From NCBI GenBank assembly GCA_016191115.1, contig JACPPG010000065.1, positions 1 through 64,000 of the forward strand: a DNA stretch of 64,000 bases. The letters are read 5' to 3'. The notes under the pieces were generated by a model that did not search any database, was not told the DNA's origin, and was given only the letters and a program-made list of their open reading frames with translations. Below are positions 7,083 to 15,760 of this stretch, one piece after another. The number at the start of each line of letters is the position of its first letter. Position 1 is the first letter of the stretch. Position numbers and translations under genes: made by a program. This stretch comes from Planctomycetia bacterium (lineage in GTDB: Bacteria > Planctomycetota > Planctomycetia > Pirellulales > JACPPG01).

Positions 7083-8657
7083 CTAAGCCTTCTTGAGCCG
7101 TGGGCTGCCGGCCTCCAGCACGAACGACGCGCGGGTCACTTGCGGCGCGCCGCGGCGCGTCACGTAGTCGACGCCGCGATAGTCCGTGCGCCACTCGCCC
7201 GGCGTTACCACGCAGTGCAGGTAGCCGCGCTGCTGGTTGTGGTATTTCACGAAGGGATTCTCCGAGAGCAGGCTGTCCTGGTTCTTGGGCCGGCTCTCGC
7301 CGTCGCCGCTCGAGGAGATCGACGTGCCGACAAACTCCGCGGCCACGACCTTGGAATCGAGATTGTCGAAATCGGCCACCAGCTCGTTGGCCCAATCGCT
7401 GTGGATGTCGCCCGTCAGCACCACGGGATTGGCGACCTTGCGATCGTGGAGGAATTTCAGCACGCGGCGGCGGTCCATCTCGTAGCCGGGCCACTGATCC
7501 ATGCTGTGCGTGACCGCCTCGCCTGGCGTAAGGTCAACGCGGGCCATCATCACCTGTTGCGCGAGCACGTTCCAGCGGGCCGGCGACGCGGCCAGGCCCT
7601 CGAACAGCCAATTCCGCTGCCGCTCGCCCAAAAGCGTGGCCCGCGGATCGAGCGCCGCCTCGCACGGCGGCTTGTTTCCGTCGCCGCACGGCTGGTCGGT
7701 CCGATATTGGCGCGTATCGAGAACGAAGAACTCCGCCAGCCGTCCGAACGGGAGGCGGCGGAAAAGCTGCATGTCGGGGCCCTTGGGCAGGGACGCCTGC
7801 CGCAAAGGCATGTGCTCGTAGTATGCCTGATACGCGCGTGCCCGCTTTTTCAGGAACGCTTCGGCGGGATCGTTGTTTTCCGAAATCGCGTCGGCGTAGT
7901 TGTTCTCCACCTCGTGGTCGTCCCACGTGACGATCCACGGCACGGCCGCGTGCATCGCCTTTAGCGCTGGATCGGTCCGGTACTGGGCGTGCCGGTTGCG
8001 GTACTCGTCGAGCGAGTCGAGCTTGCCGCCGACGTGCTGGCGGACGCCCTTGTCCTTGGGCGCGCCCTCGTAGATGTAGTCGCCCAGGTGTACGACCAAG
8101 TCCAGGTCCTCCTTGGCCATGTGCTCGTAGGCGGTGTAGTAGCCCGTCTCGAAGTGCTGGCAACTCGCCACGGCAAACCGCAGGCGATCGGGCGCGGAAT
8201 CCGCGACCGGCATGGTGCGGGTGCGGCCCTTCGGGCTGACTTCGGCGCCGGCCTTGAACTGATAGAAGTATTCGCGGCTGGGCTCGAGGCCATCCACTTC
8301 GACGTGGACCGAATGGGCCCAGTCAGGCACGGCCACGGTCGTCCCTTTGCGCACGACCTTCGTCATGTTTTCATCTTCGGCGACTTGCCAGGCCACCTCG
8401 ATCGCGTCGGCCGGCATGCCACCCCCTTCGAGCGGTTTGGGCGCAAGCCGCGTCCAAAGCACAACGCTCGAAGGTCCTGGATCGCCCGATGCCACGCCAA
8501 GCTGGAACGGGTAGTCGGCCAGCGACGCATCGCGCAGGACAACGCCACGGGCCCGCGTCGCCCAGACGGCGGCGGCGGCCAACGAGCCGCTGGCCCCGAG
8601 GAACGAACGGCGATCGAGCGTGCGCGAAAGTGCCGAATTGTGTCGGCTGTTTGCCAT
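7083..8657 (-). CDS. phoD: PhoD-like alkaline phosphatase, Tat-exported
   Basis: This 524-residue secreted phosphodiesterase/phosphomonoesterase releases phosphate from organic esters outside the cytoplasm. The N-terminus has a twin-arginine signal (DRRSFLGASGSLAAAAVWA), so it is probably exported folded by the Tat system. Metal-site motifs of the PhoD family follow: FAVASCQ, VVHLGDYIYEG, VTWDDHEVENNYAD and VVLTGDIHSDW. An N-terminal Fn3-like PhoD domain (LGVASGDPGPSSVVLWTRL) is present. I took ATG 8657 because it places the Tat motif near the N-terminus; the frame stays open upstream through intergenic repeats but without family sequence. No Pho box was recognised upstream. Confidence 0.93.
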   Translation of the reverse strand: MANSRHNSALSRTLDRRSFLGASGSLAAAAVWATRARGVVLRDASLADYPFQLGVASGDPGPSSVVLWTRLAPKPLEGGGMPADAIEVAWQVAEDENMTKVVRKGTTVAVPDWAHSVHVEVDGLEPSREYFYQFKAGAEVSPKGRTRTMPVADSAPDRLRFAVASCQHFETGYYTAYEHMAKEDLDLVVHLGDYIYEGAPKDKGVRQHVGGKLDSLDEYRNRHAQYRTDPALKAMHAAVPWIVTWDDHEVENNYADAISENNDPAEAFLKKRARAYQAYYEHMPLRQASLPKGPDMQLFRRLPFGRLAEFFVLDTRQYRTDQPCGDGNKPPCEAALDPRATLLGERQRNWLFEGLAASPARWNVLAQQVMMARVDLTPGEAVTHSMDQWPGYEMDRRRVLKFLHDRKVANPVVLTGDIHSDWANELVADFDNLDSKVVAAEFVGTSISSSGDGESRPKNQDSLLSENPFVKYHNQQRGYLHCVVTPGEWRTDYRGVDYVTRRGAPQVTRASFVLEAGSPRLKKA

Positions 8658-8748
8658 CGTTTTTGACCCCTTTGAGCGGGTTAGGTGTGTCCGCGAGAGT
8701 GGGAGGCGAGAAGTTGAAATTGCCGCGGTTCGGTTGCCCTCGGGTGCC

Positions 8749-8815
8749 GTGCCACGCTCGCGTGGGCATGCGGATTCGTGGCCCGGCATGGCCACGTGGC
8801 CATGGCACCCATCCT
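8749..8815. repeat. GCATGCCCACGCGAGCGTGG-type dispersed palindromic repeat
   Basis: Positions 8749-8771 hold the palindromic core GCCACGCTCGCGTGGGC, followed by a GGCATGGCCACGTGGCCATG palindrome and a GGCACCC tail. Related copies occur at about 15659-15720, 27391-27421 and 46755-46785. It lies in the 369-base divergent gap between the phoD and PP2C genes (8658-9026), which holds no other recognisable feature. Confidence 0.65.
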
Positions 8816-9026
8816 TTCCGACGGCGCCATCGCCGGAGCGGGCAACGTCGACGATCGCCCCATTCTGAATCGACCGGGAACGGCTGTCAAAGGCGCGCCA
8901 AGGGCCGACCAGCGGCCAACGCACCAATCGCACGGCCCCCGTTGCACTGTTCTTTGCCGCCGTCGCGTATACCATTTGTCCGGCCGAAGTCGAAACGGGC
9001 ACAACCAGAAGCGCGAAATCCACGCC

Positions 9027-10313
9027 ATGGCAGACGTCGCCAGTCGCACCGATATGACCACCAACGAGCGGCTCCGCCTCATCATCGACATGATGCGCGA
9101 GATGAGCAAGCAGACCGACCCGCAGGTCATGGTGCGGGCGTACGGCGCGCGAGTGCGGCAGTTGCTGTCGGTCGACCGGTTCGTGTCGCTCAGCAGGCGC
9201 GGGCTGGTGGCGCCACACTATCGCATCACGCGGTCCGACTTCTGGAAGGAGGACATCAATCCGTGGAAGGAGCCGCACCGGTTGCCGGCGTTCGACCGTG
9301 GACTTTTCGGCGAGCTGCTCTATGCCGAAGAGCCGAAGATCATCGCGCCGCTCGCGGTCCCCGATGATGACCCCGCCGCCGAGTACCTGGCCGGCATGAA
9401 GTCTTTGATGGCCGTGCCGCACTTCGACCGGGGCGCGGCGCTCAACATGGTCATCAGCGCCAGCCGCGCGGCCGACGCTTTCGATCCTGAGAGGCTTCCG
9501 GAGCTCGTGTGGCTGAGCACGCTATTTGGCCGCGCCACGCACAACCTGGTGCTGAACGAGCAATTGCAGGCGGCGTACGCGGCGGTAGACCACGAGCTGG
9601 CGATCGTGGCCGACATCCAGCGATCTCTGTTGCCGGTCGCTGTGCCGCACATTCCCACGCTCGACCTGGCGATCCACTATCAAACCTCCCGCCGCGCCGG
9701 CGGCGACTACTACGACTTCTTCCCGTTGCCCTCTGGACAATGGGGCATTCTGCTGGCGGACGTCAGCGGGCACGGCACGCCGGCCGCGGTGATGATGGCC
9801 ATCACGCACAGCATCGCCCACGCGTATCCCGGGCCGCCGACGCCGCCGTGCGAGATGCTGTCCTTCGTCAACCGCCGGTTGGCCAGCCTGTACACGCCGC
9901 AGTTCGACACCTTCATCACCGCCTTCTACGGCATCTATGACCCGGCGACTCGCACCCTGCGTTACGCCTGCGCCGGGCACAATCCTCCGCGGCTCAAACG
10001 ACCGGACGGGTCGATCCTGGCCCTCGACGGCGTCCGAAACCTGCCGCTGGGGATCGCGATGGACGAAGTCTACGAGGAGGCGATCCAGACGCTCGCGCCG
10101 GGCGACGTGATGGTGCTCTACACCGACGGCGTCACCGAGGCGCACAACATGGCGGGCGACCTGTTCGGCCTGGACGGCCTCGACCGCGTGCTCCGCGCCA
10201 CAAACGGTCGAGCAGCCGGCGTGCGCGACGCGCTGTTGGAGCAGGTGGAAGGGTTCGCCGCCGGCCAACCGGCCGACGACGACCGCACGCTGCTGGTGGC
10301 CGGCGTGGCGTGA
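9027..10313 (+). CDS. GAF-like sensor with SpoIIE/PP2C-type Ser/Thr phosphatase domain
   Basis: This is a soluble 428-residue protein. The first ~190 residues look like a GAF-type sensor module. The C-terminal ~230 residues are a PPM/SpoIIE-type protein phosphatase: AIVADIQRSLLP, SRRAGGDYYDFF, LLADVSGHGTPAAVMMAI, and the metal-binding MVLYTDGVTEAHN. Such proteins (RsbU/RsbP-like) dephosphorylate anti-anti-sigma factors or similar signalling proteins. No partner anti-sigma or STAS gene is adjacent, so its target is unknown. The start at ATG 9027 sits just ahead of a helical segment; upstream in-frame codons run through the intergenic repeat. There is no membrane segment. Confidence 0.88.
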   Translation: MADVASRTDMTTNERLRLIIDMMREMSKQTDPQVMVRAYGARVRQLLSVDRFVSLSRRGLVAPHYRITRSDFWKEDINPWKEPHRLPAFDRGLFGELLYAEEPKIIAPLAVPDDDPAAEYLAGMKSLMAVPHFDRGAALNMVISASRAADAFDPERLPELVWLSTLFGRATHNLVLNEQLQAAYAAVDHELAIVADIQRSLLPVAVPHIPTLDLAIHYQTSRRAGGDYYDFFPLPSGQWGILLADVSGHGTPAAVMMAITHSIAHAYPGPPTPPCEMLSFVNRRLASLYTPQFDTFITAFYGIYDPATRTLRYACAGHNPPRLKRPDGSILALDGVRNLPLGIAMDEVYEEAIQTLAPGDVMVLYTDGVTEAHNMAGDLFGLDGLDRVLRATNGRAAGVRDALLEQVEGFAAGQPADDDRTLLVAGVA

Positions 10314-10315
10314 AA

Positions 10316-10405
10316 TGACAAATGTCGAAATCGGAAACGTTTCGAGCTTCGACATTCGAGCTTCTTTTGACAGTCGGCTTTCGACCTTGAGATTTGAAAA
10401 CACTG
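10316..10405. repeat. Degenerate GACGAATGTCGAAATC-type inverted repeat
   Basis: The sequence immediately after the PP2C stop contains AATGACAAATGTCGAAATCGG, then inverted units such as CGAGCTTCGACATTCGAGCTTC and TTTGACAGTCGGCTTTCGACCTTGAG (shown here only as short pieces of a longer run). It is the third member of the family seen at 3311-3509 and 5479-5604. The rest of the gap to 10577 shows no gene. Confidence 0.65.
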
Positions 10406-10577
10406 GTCGCTCACTCACCAGGGCCGTTCACAGACTCAAGCTGGACGGCGGCGCACCGGCGGGAAAGTGGGACAGGCACCGAGACGCAACGTTGGTCTGA
10501 AAGGGCTTGCGCTGTTTGTGCTCGGAGCCAGTCCCATTTTCCCGCCTCGCCATTTTGAAAAACAGAATGGCCCTGGC

Positions 10578-13500
10578 TCACTCACCGGTTGCACCGTCAG
10601 CGGGCCGCGAATTGCGTATTGTGAGCAGTTTGATGTACCGCTCGGCATCGGCACTGCGGCCATTCTGTCGGTAGAAGCTCACAAGCCGATCAAGCGCCTC
10701 GTGCGTCAAGCGATGATGATCGCCGCGAGATTTTCGCAGGTTCTCCAATCCGGCGACCAACAGCGGCTCGGCCTCGTCCCGTTTTCCCATCGCAGCCAAC
10801 CAGGTACCCGTCAAACTGTCCGCCCAGCCGATATAGTAACTTCCGGGCATCGTCTTAGGGTGGACAAAATCGTTGACAACCTTGAGAACGGGCTCCGCCT
10901 CGTCAAACTTGCCGCGGTCAATGAGCACCTGCGCAAGGGTCAGGTGTCGATAAGCGCTGTGCGGTGAGCGTGGAATTAGGGCCGTGGCCCAGCCGCTGTC
11001 GAGGGCGAGTAATTCTAGCGTTTCAGGATCTTGGGTGCGCTGCGCATGGACAACGCTTGCCAGCGCCGCCTTTTGCGCGCGCTCGCTCACTAAATCGTGG
11101 GTCACCATCGCAACACATTCTCGTAAGATCCGCTCGTTCTCCCTTAGGTCGCCGCGCGCGCCAGTCAGTGCACCACGCAAATGGTGATAGTGCAGGACGA
11201 GGCCAAAGTCAGCACTCGCTGGATCATCGAGTTTGTTGAGGTCTGCTTTGCCTACGGCGAAGAGCCGTTCGGCTTCGTCCAAAGAGCCCTGCTCCAGCCG
11301 GTGGCCCGCCATATCAAACGTTCGCCGCGCACGCCGCAAGGGGGACGGACCCTGGAATCGTTCTTCGAATTCCACGATCTTTTCCAAAAGCATGACCGAT
11401 TCGTCGTGCTTGCCTTGCGTTCCGACGAACGCGGCCCAAATCTCCATAGGCTCGATGAACATCGGATGCCCAAGCGGAAACACGCGAAGGATGTCATCCC
11501 AGTGCGTGAGTACGTCGCGGCCATTCTCCTCGAATGCCTTCATGCGTCCCTGTTCATGGTACAAGCCGCCGAGGTCGGCCTTAGTCGCTATGGCCAAAAG
11601 ATTACTACGACCGAGCGCCTGTTCCAGCATCTTGATGCTCGACTTGTATCGCCGTTCCGCGTCATTGAATTTCCCCTGCCTCCGCGCAAGCGCAGCCGCC
11701 TGAAACTCCATCAGCCCGAGCACGGCCGACAATCCCTCCTTCTGCGACGCGAACACCGCTGCCGCCTGAAGAAGCATCTTTTCGGCTTCGGGCTGCTTGT
11801 TCTCCGCGAAGTACCGCATCGCCAGGTACGTCAGCGTCAGCCCCACGTCGCGATGATTGCTTCCCAACGCGCGGCGCTGAATGTCGAGGGCGTGGAGCAT
11901 CATCTTGTCGAATTCATCGATTTCCTTCCGCCCGCGACCACCAAGACCAACAAGCCTGACCGACTGCATCAGAGTCCAGCCGAGCGCTACCTCCACTTCG
12001 GCAACCTCCAGGCTATCGGGGCCGGCCAGTCGGGTCCGCATTTCCAGCGCCTGTCGCAGGAGTCGCTCGGCCTCGGCATATTTCCCCTTCGCCCCCAGTA
12101 GCACGCCCATGCTCAACCGGCTCGTCGCCAGGTCCGCTTCGTCTTCCGGCTTCGCAAGTCGCAGCTCGTAGGCCGCGCGCACCAAGGGCTCGGCCCGATC
12201 CACGAGCCCCAAGTCGCTATAAACCTTGCCGAGCGTGTCGAGCAATCTAGCGCGGACAACCGGCTGATCCGCGAGCGCGCGCTGGGCCTGGCTCGCGCCC
12301 CGATCCAACAACTCAAGCAGCGTGATGTCCTTGCCGACCTCTTCCCCGCGCCGAAAGCCGAGCTTGCCGGTGCCGAGCGGGTCGGCCGTCATGAACAGGT
12401 TCACAAGAAAGTTGGACACCCCAGCGGCCGTGTCCGCTTGAGTTTTGGCGGCCGCCTGCTCCTGCTGCGCCGTACGCTCGGCAGCCACTGCCTTGGCCAG
12501 CGACTGTTGCTCGGCGACCAAGGCCAGTGCTGCCTCGTTTTTTGCCGCCCGTTCGCGCTGGGCCGTTTGCTGCGCCTGGTCGCGGGCTCGTCCGATGCGG
12601 ATCGCGGCCACCGTCGAAACCGCGGTGATGCTCACCAGCAGCACGGCGATCGTCGCCAGCATGGCGGCAACTCCGCGGTTTCGCCCCGACCAGCGGGCGG
12701 CGCGCTGCGCGACCGACAACGGTCGCGCCGAGGTGGGCCCTCCGCCGAGGAACCGCCCTAGATCGTCCGCCAACGCGCCGGCCGTGCCATAGCGCCGCGC
12801 AGGCGCTTTTTCCAGGCACTTCAGGCAGATTGCCTCCAGGTCAGGCGGACACCGCGGATTCATGCGCCGCGGGGCGACAGGTTCTTCGCACGCGACCAAT
12901 CGAAGCGTTTCGATGTCGGAGCCACCACGGAATGGAGGCCGTCCGGCGAGCAATTCATACAGGATCGCTCCCAGGGCGTAGATATCGGTCGCAGGGCCGA
13001 TCTGGCGGTCGGCGTTGGCCTGTTCGGGCGACATGTAAGACGGTGTGCCGACAATCGCGCCGCTGCGAGTTTCCTCGCCGGTCAAGTCGAGGATCTTTGC
13101 CAGGCCGAAATCGGCAATCTTGGCCGCCCATGACGCTTGTCCGCCGCTGCCATCCGGCACGCAGGCCGCTGGCGGCTCCAACAGCACGTTGGCGGGCTTC
13201 AGGTCGCGGTGCAAAACCCCCTGGCCGTGCGCGTAGTGCATCGCATGGGCCAGATCGGCGACGATGGTTGCCGCTTCACGCGAATCGATCGGTAGGGCGC
13301 GCTCCTTGAGCCACGCGGCCAGGCTTTGGCCGTCGACAAACGCGCTGGCAATGAAGCAGATCGGTCCGACCTCGCCCACGTCGTACACCGCCACAATGTG
13401 CGGGTGCGTGAGCCGTGCGACAGCCTGGGCTTCGCGCAGGAAGCGGCGGCGCAACTGCGGAGTGATCAACGTCTCGGACCACGGCAGCTTGAGCGCAACA

Positions 13501-13976
13501 TGCCGGGCGAGCACCGGATCGTTCGCGAGCAGCATCAGGCCTTGGCCGCCGCGACCCAGGACGCGCAAAATCTCGAATCGGCCAATCCGTCCCGGCGCGC
13601 CTGCAGCCGAAACAACACCCGTCTCCGCGCTACCCGGAGCATGATCGGCGGCTCCAACGCCATCCACGTCTGAAAAGCCAATGGTTGCTTCAGGCGCCGA
13701 CTCCTCGTCGCGCGGACGCGGGAACGTGCTGCCGTGCGATGCGGCGGCCGTGCTGTCGATGCCAGCCTCACGACCCGGATGGCTCGGCTCATCGACCCGC
13801 GCGCGCTCCAGACGCACGAGGCAATCCTGCAAGCGCAGCACACGGGCCAGCTCGTCGGGATCGAGTCCCGCGAGCGACGGCGAGGAGGGCCCACCGCCTT
13901 CGACCAGATGCTCGTGAATGGCCGCCAATGCTTCGCTAACATTGTCGGCGCGTGGTTGCCCGCGATCGTCACCCAT
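10578..13976 (-). CDS. Ser/Thr protein kinase with one membrane span and C-terminal TPR-like repeats
   Basis: The 1132-residue product has a short N-terminal helical region and a Hanks-type kinase domain at about residues 131-410 with intact catalytic residues: GRGGQG loop, Lys163, HRDLKPAN at 256-263, DFGLAK at 289-294 and the activation segment GTPSYMSPEQA. One hydrophobic span (about 437-459) follows, then a short coiled coil and a long array of TPR-like repeats (for example LLDTLGKVYSDLGLVDRAEP and MGVLLGAKGKYAEAERLL). The layout fits a signalling kinase with an extracytoplasmic TPR sensor. ATG 13976 overlaps the upstream ECF sigma gene by eight bases (ATGGGTGA), so the two are translationally coupled and probably act together. 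Confidence 0.93.
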   Translation of the reverse strand: MGDDRGQPRADNVSEALAAIHEHLVEGGGPSSPSLAGLDPDELARVLRLQDCLVRLERARVDEPSHPGREAGIDSTAAASHGSTFPRPRDEESAPEATIGFSDVDGVGAADHAPGSAETGVVSAAGAPGRIGRFEILRVLGRGGQGLMLLANDPVLARHVALKLPWSETLITPQLRRRFLREAQAVARLTHPHIVAVYDVGEVGPICFIASAFVDGQSLAAWLKERALPIDSREAATIVADLAHAMHYAHGQGVLHRDLKPANVLLEPPAACVPDGSGGQASWAAKIADFGLAKILDLTGEETRSGAIVGTPSYMSPEQANADRQIGPATDIYALGAILYELLAGRPPFRGGSDIETLRLVACEEPVAPRRMNPRCPPDLEAICLKCLEKAPARRYGTAGALADDLGRFLGGGPTSARPLSVAQRAARWSGRNRGVAAMLATIAVLLVSITAVSTVAAIRIGRARDQAQQTAQRERAAKNEAALALVAEQQSLAKAVAAERTAQQEQAAAKTQADTAAGVSNFLVNLFMTADPLGTGKLGFRRGEEVGKDITLLELLDRGASQAQRALADQPVVRARLLDTLGKVYSDLGLVDRAEPLVRAAYELRLAKPEDEADLATSRLSMGVLLGAKGKYAEAERLLRQALEMRTRLAGPDSLEVAEVEVALGWTLMQSVRLVGLGGRGRKEIDEFDKMMLHALDIQRRALGSNHRDVGLTLTYLAMRYFAENKQPEAEKMLLQAAAVFASQKEGLSAVLGLMEFQAAALARRQGKFNDAERRYKSSIKMLEQALGRSNLLAIATKADLGGLYHEQGRMKAFEENGRDVLTHWDDILRVFPLGHPMFIEPMEIWAAFVGTQGKHDESVMLLEKIVEFEERFQGPSPLRRARRTFDMAGHRLEQGSLDEAERLFAVGKADLNKLDDPASADFGLVLHYHHLRGALTGARGDLRENERILRECVAMVTHDLVSERAQKAALASVVHAQRTQDPETLELLALDSGWATALIPRSPHSAYRHLTLAQVLIDRGKFDEAEPVLKVVNDFVHPKTMPGSYYIGWADSLTGTWLAAMGKRDEAEPLLVAGLENLRKSRGDHHRLTHEALDRLVSFYRQNGRSADAERYIKLLTIRNSRPADGATGE

Positions 13977-14580
13977 GGCGTGGCTCCAGGGCTTTGGCCA
14001 ATTGTTCCAGGGCGCGGACCCACAGTGCCCGCGCGGCGCCGGCCGAGCGGGACATCTGCCGGCCAATTTCGTCGAACGATAGCCGCTTCCAGTTGCGCAG
14101 TTGAATCACTCGTTGATAGTCGACCGACAGGCTCGATAGCGCCAGCGAGATCCGCTCGGCTTCTTCCGTCGCCGCCGCCTGGCGGCTGGGAGAATTCGCT
14201 TTGGTCGAATGCTCTCGCACCTGCCGCGCCGCCGATTTCATCCCGTCCAGCGGCACCTCGCGGGCCACCTGGCGTTTGCCTCGCTTGTATTTGCGGCGGA
14301 CCTCCTGAAGCTTGTTCAACAGAATGCCGCGCAGCCACGCCCGCAGGTCCTCGGGCGACTGGCCGTGAAAGCGGGCGAAGTCGTGCTGCGCGATGACAAA
14401 CGTCTCTTGAACCAGGTCGCTCCCGCCAAGTTTCGCCCGCAGCGCGCGATCCAATTCCTCCTTCGCGATGAGCACCAGATACGTGCGGCACGTCTCCAGT
14501 AGGTGCCCCACCGCGTCGGCCGACCCCGCCTTGGCCGACTGCAAGAGTGCCCGCGACGATATGACGGGTTGCGGTTTCAT
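13969..14580 (-). CDS. ECF-type RNA polymerase sigma factor
   Basis: This 203-residue sigma-70 family factor has region 2 around GGSDLVQETFVIAQHDFARF and LRAWLRGILLNKLQEVRRKYKR. Region 4 follows near LSVDYQRVIQLRNWKRLSFDEIGRQMSRS. It has the form of planctomycete ECF factors genetically linked to Ser/Thr kinases. The stop codon overlaps the start of the kinase gene, so the kinase is the likely regulator or partner (inference). A regulatory role for phosphorylation cannot be read from the sequence. ATG 14580 gives the family-like N-terminus (SSRALLQSAKAGSADAVGHL). No classical anti-sigma gene is adjacent. Confidence 0.92.
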   Translation of the reverse strand: MKPQPVISSRALLQSAKAGSADAVGHLLETCRTYLVLIAKEELDRALRAKLGGSDLVQETFVIAQHDFARFHGQSPEDLRAWLRGILLNKLQEVRRKYKRGKRQVAREVPLDGMKSAARQVREHSTKANSPSRQAAATEEAERISLALSSLSVDYQRVIQLRNWKRLSFDEIGRQMSRSAGAARALWVRALEQLAKALEPRHG

Positions 14581-14908
14581 AGGGCGGATGAGTGCCAGAG
14601 GTCTGCCGGACGCGCAATCGTTCGGCGGGGATAGTATCCATTGGGGTGCGCGACACTTCAAGCCACGCGCGGCGAAGAAAGCAAGCGGCGCAGTGCATGG
14701 TGAACCGCACCACTCCAATGCGTGACCTTCCCGCCCGCCTTCGAGATGGCCGCGACGCGCGACAATCTTGACGGATTCGGAAGGAAATCCCGCGCTGCGC
14801 GTACGATTCGGCTCGAAACGGCCAACAGTGGGTAGGAGCGCTTCCGAGAGAAGCGCGCTTTGCGGACTTTGGCCAACGTTACCCAGCCAACCAGAACGGA
14901 CCCTCGCC
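14581..14908. other. Divergent intergenic region, ECF sigma factor / small secreted protein
   Basis: This 328-base gap separates the ECF gene from the gene at 14909. It holds a small hairpin (GCGCTTC 14838-14844 pairing with GAAGCGC 14850-14856, then GCTTT) upstream of the secreted-protein gene. No promoter matched well enough to call, and no gene or dispersed repeat was recognised. Confidence 0.5.
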
Positions 14909-15289
14909 ATGACAAGAATTTGCGCCGCGAGTATCGCAATCGCATTCGCATTGGTTTCCGTCCAACCAAGTGCTTGCGCGGACAAAGTGACCGTAGCCAC
15001 GGGATCCATCAAAGCGCATCCTTGCAAGATCGTCAATGATGCCGGGACGGCGGTTCGAGTAAAGATTGTCGGCTATCACGAAGGCGCGACCTATTTCATT
15101 CCGCTTTTGCCGAAAGGCGCGGAGGTGATCACCGCGCCAGGGGACGAACTCCGAGAAGGTGAGCGGGTCGTCATCGCCTGGGACAACCCAACAGGGAAGA
15201 TTCTTTTCTCAGCGTCCGCAACGATCAACGAGCCAAAGATACTTACGATCGATAAAAAAGGATTGCAGGTCAAAACGTACGTGCCGTAG
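14909..15289 (+). CDS. Small secreted protein of unknown function
   Basis: This 126-residue protein has a clear Sec signal peptide (basic start MTRICAASIAIAFALVSVQP, then a probable cleavage near SACA-DKV). The mature part is short, about 100 residues, and probably all-beta: it alternates hydrophobic residues (VRVKIVGYHEGATYFIPLLP, VVIAWDNPTGKILFSASATI). I do not recognise the family. ATG 14909 was chosen because it begins the signal peptide; the frame is open further upstream without support. It is transcribed divergently from the ECF-kinase pair, so co-regulation is possible but not shown. Confidence 0.65.
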   Translation: MTRICAASIAIAFALVSVQPSACADKVTVATGSIKAHPCKIVNDAGTAVRVKIVGYHEGATYFIPLLPKGAEVITAPGDELREGERVVIAWDNPTGKILFSASATINEPKILTIDKKGLQVKTYVP

Positions 15290-15760
15290 GAACACCCTCG
15301 ACCGTTCAACTCAATTGCAGAACAAAACAGGGAAAGAAACGCGGGAAGAAAGGGCAACAGAAGCCGTCGGGAACCGAATCAGTGTATCGGGGAAGAACAG
15401 CTTCGGGCGTGTGGGGAGCGCCCTGGCCGATTCCGTACTCGCCAATTGGCTGACGCCTGCGTTGCCCATCTCGACGGGTCAACGCTGGCACGCTGGCCTT
15501 GTGGAGCACGGCGTCCATCCGCCTGATACGTCATAAGCCTCAAGCGCGGAAGCCGTTTCTGGCAATGGTTGCGCGTGGGCGGTCGGCTCCCAGTGGCGCG
15601 TGGCGTGAAATGTCGAAGGACGACGGACTTGCGTGCCATCCCCAGGTTTCCGTCGGCATGCGCGGTCCCGATCGAGCATGGCTACGTCGGAGTGCCTCCG
15701 TGGCCATGGCACCCGACGGACCCTTCGACGTTCGCATTTGAAGCCGACGCGGCGCGGGGC
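15290..15760. other. Intergenic region without a supported gene
   Basis: This 471-base gap lies between convergent genes. The part from about 15659 to 15720 carries a degraded copy of the GGCATG...GGCCATGGCACCC repeat seen at 8749-8815. Open frames here are short and do not resemble proteins. I see no clear terminator. Confidence 0.5.

Noticed and set aside
8658..9026. N-terminal extensions of the phoD and PP2C genes into their shared upstream gap
   Set aside because: Both frames are open there, but the sequence is palindromic repeat and would bury the Tat signal of PhoD far inside the protein.
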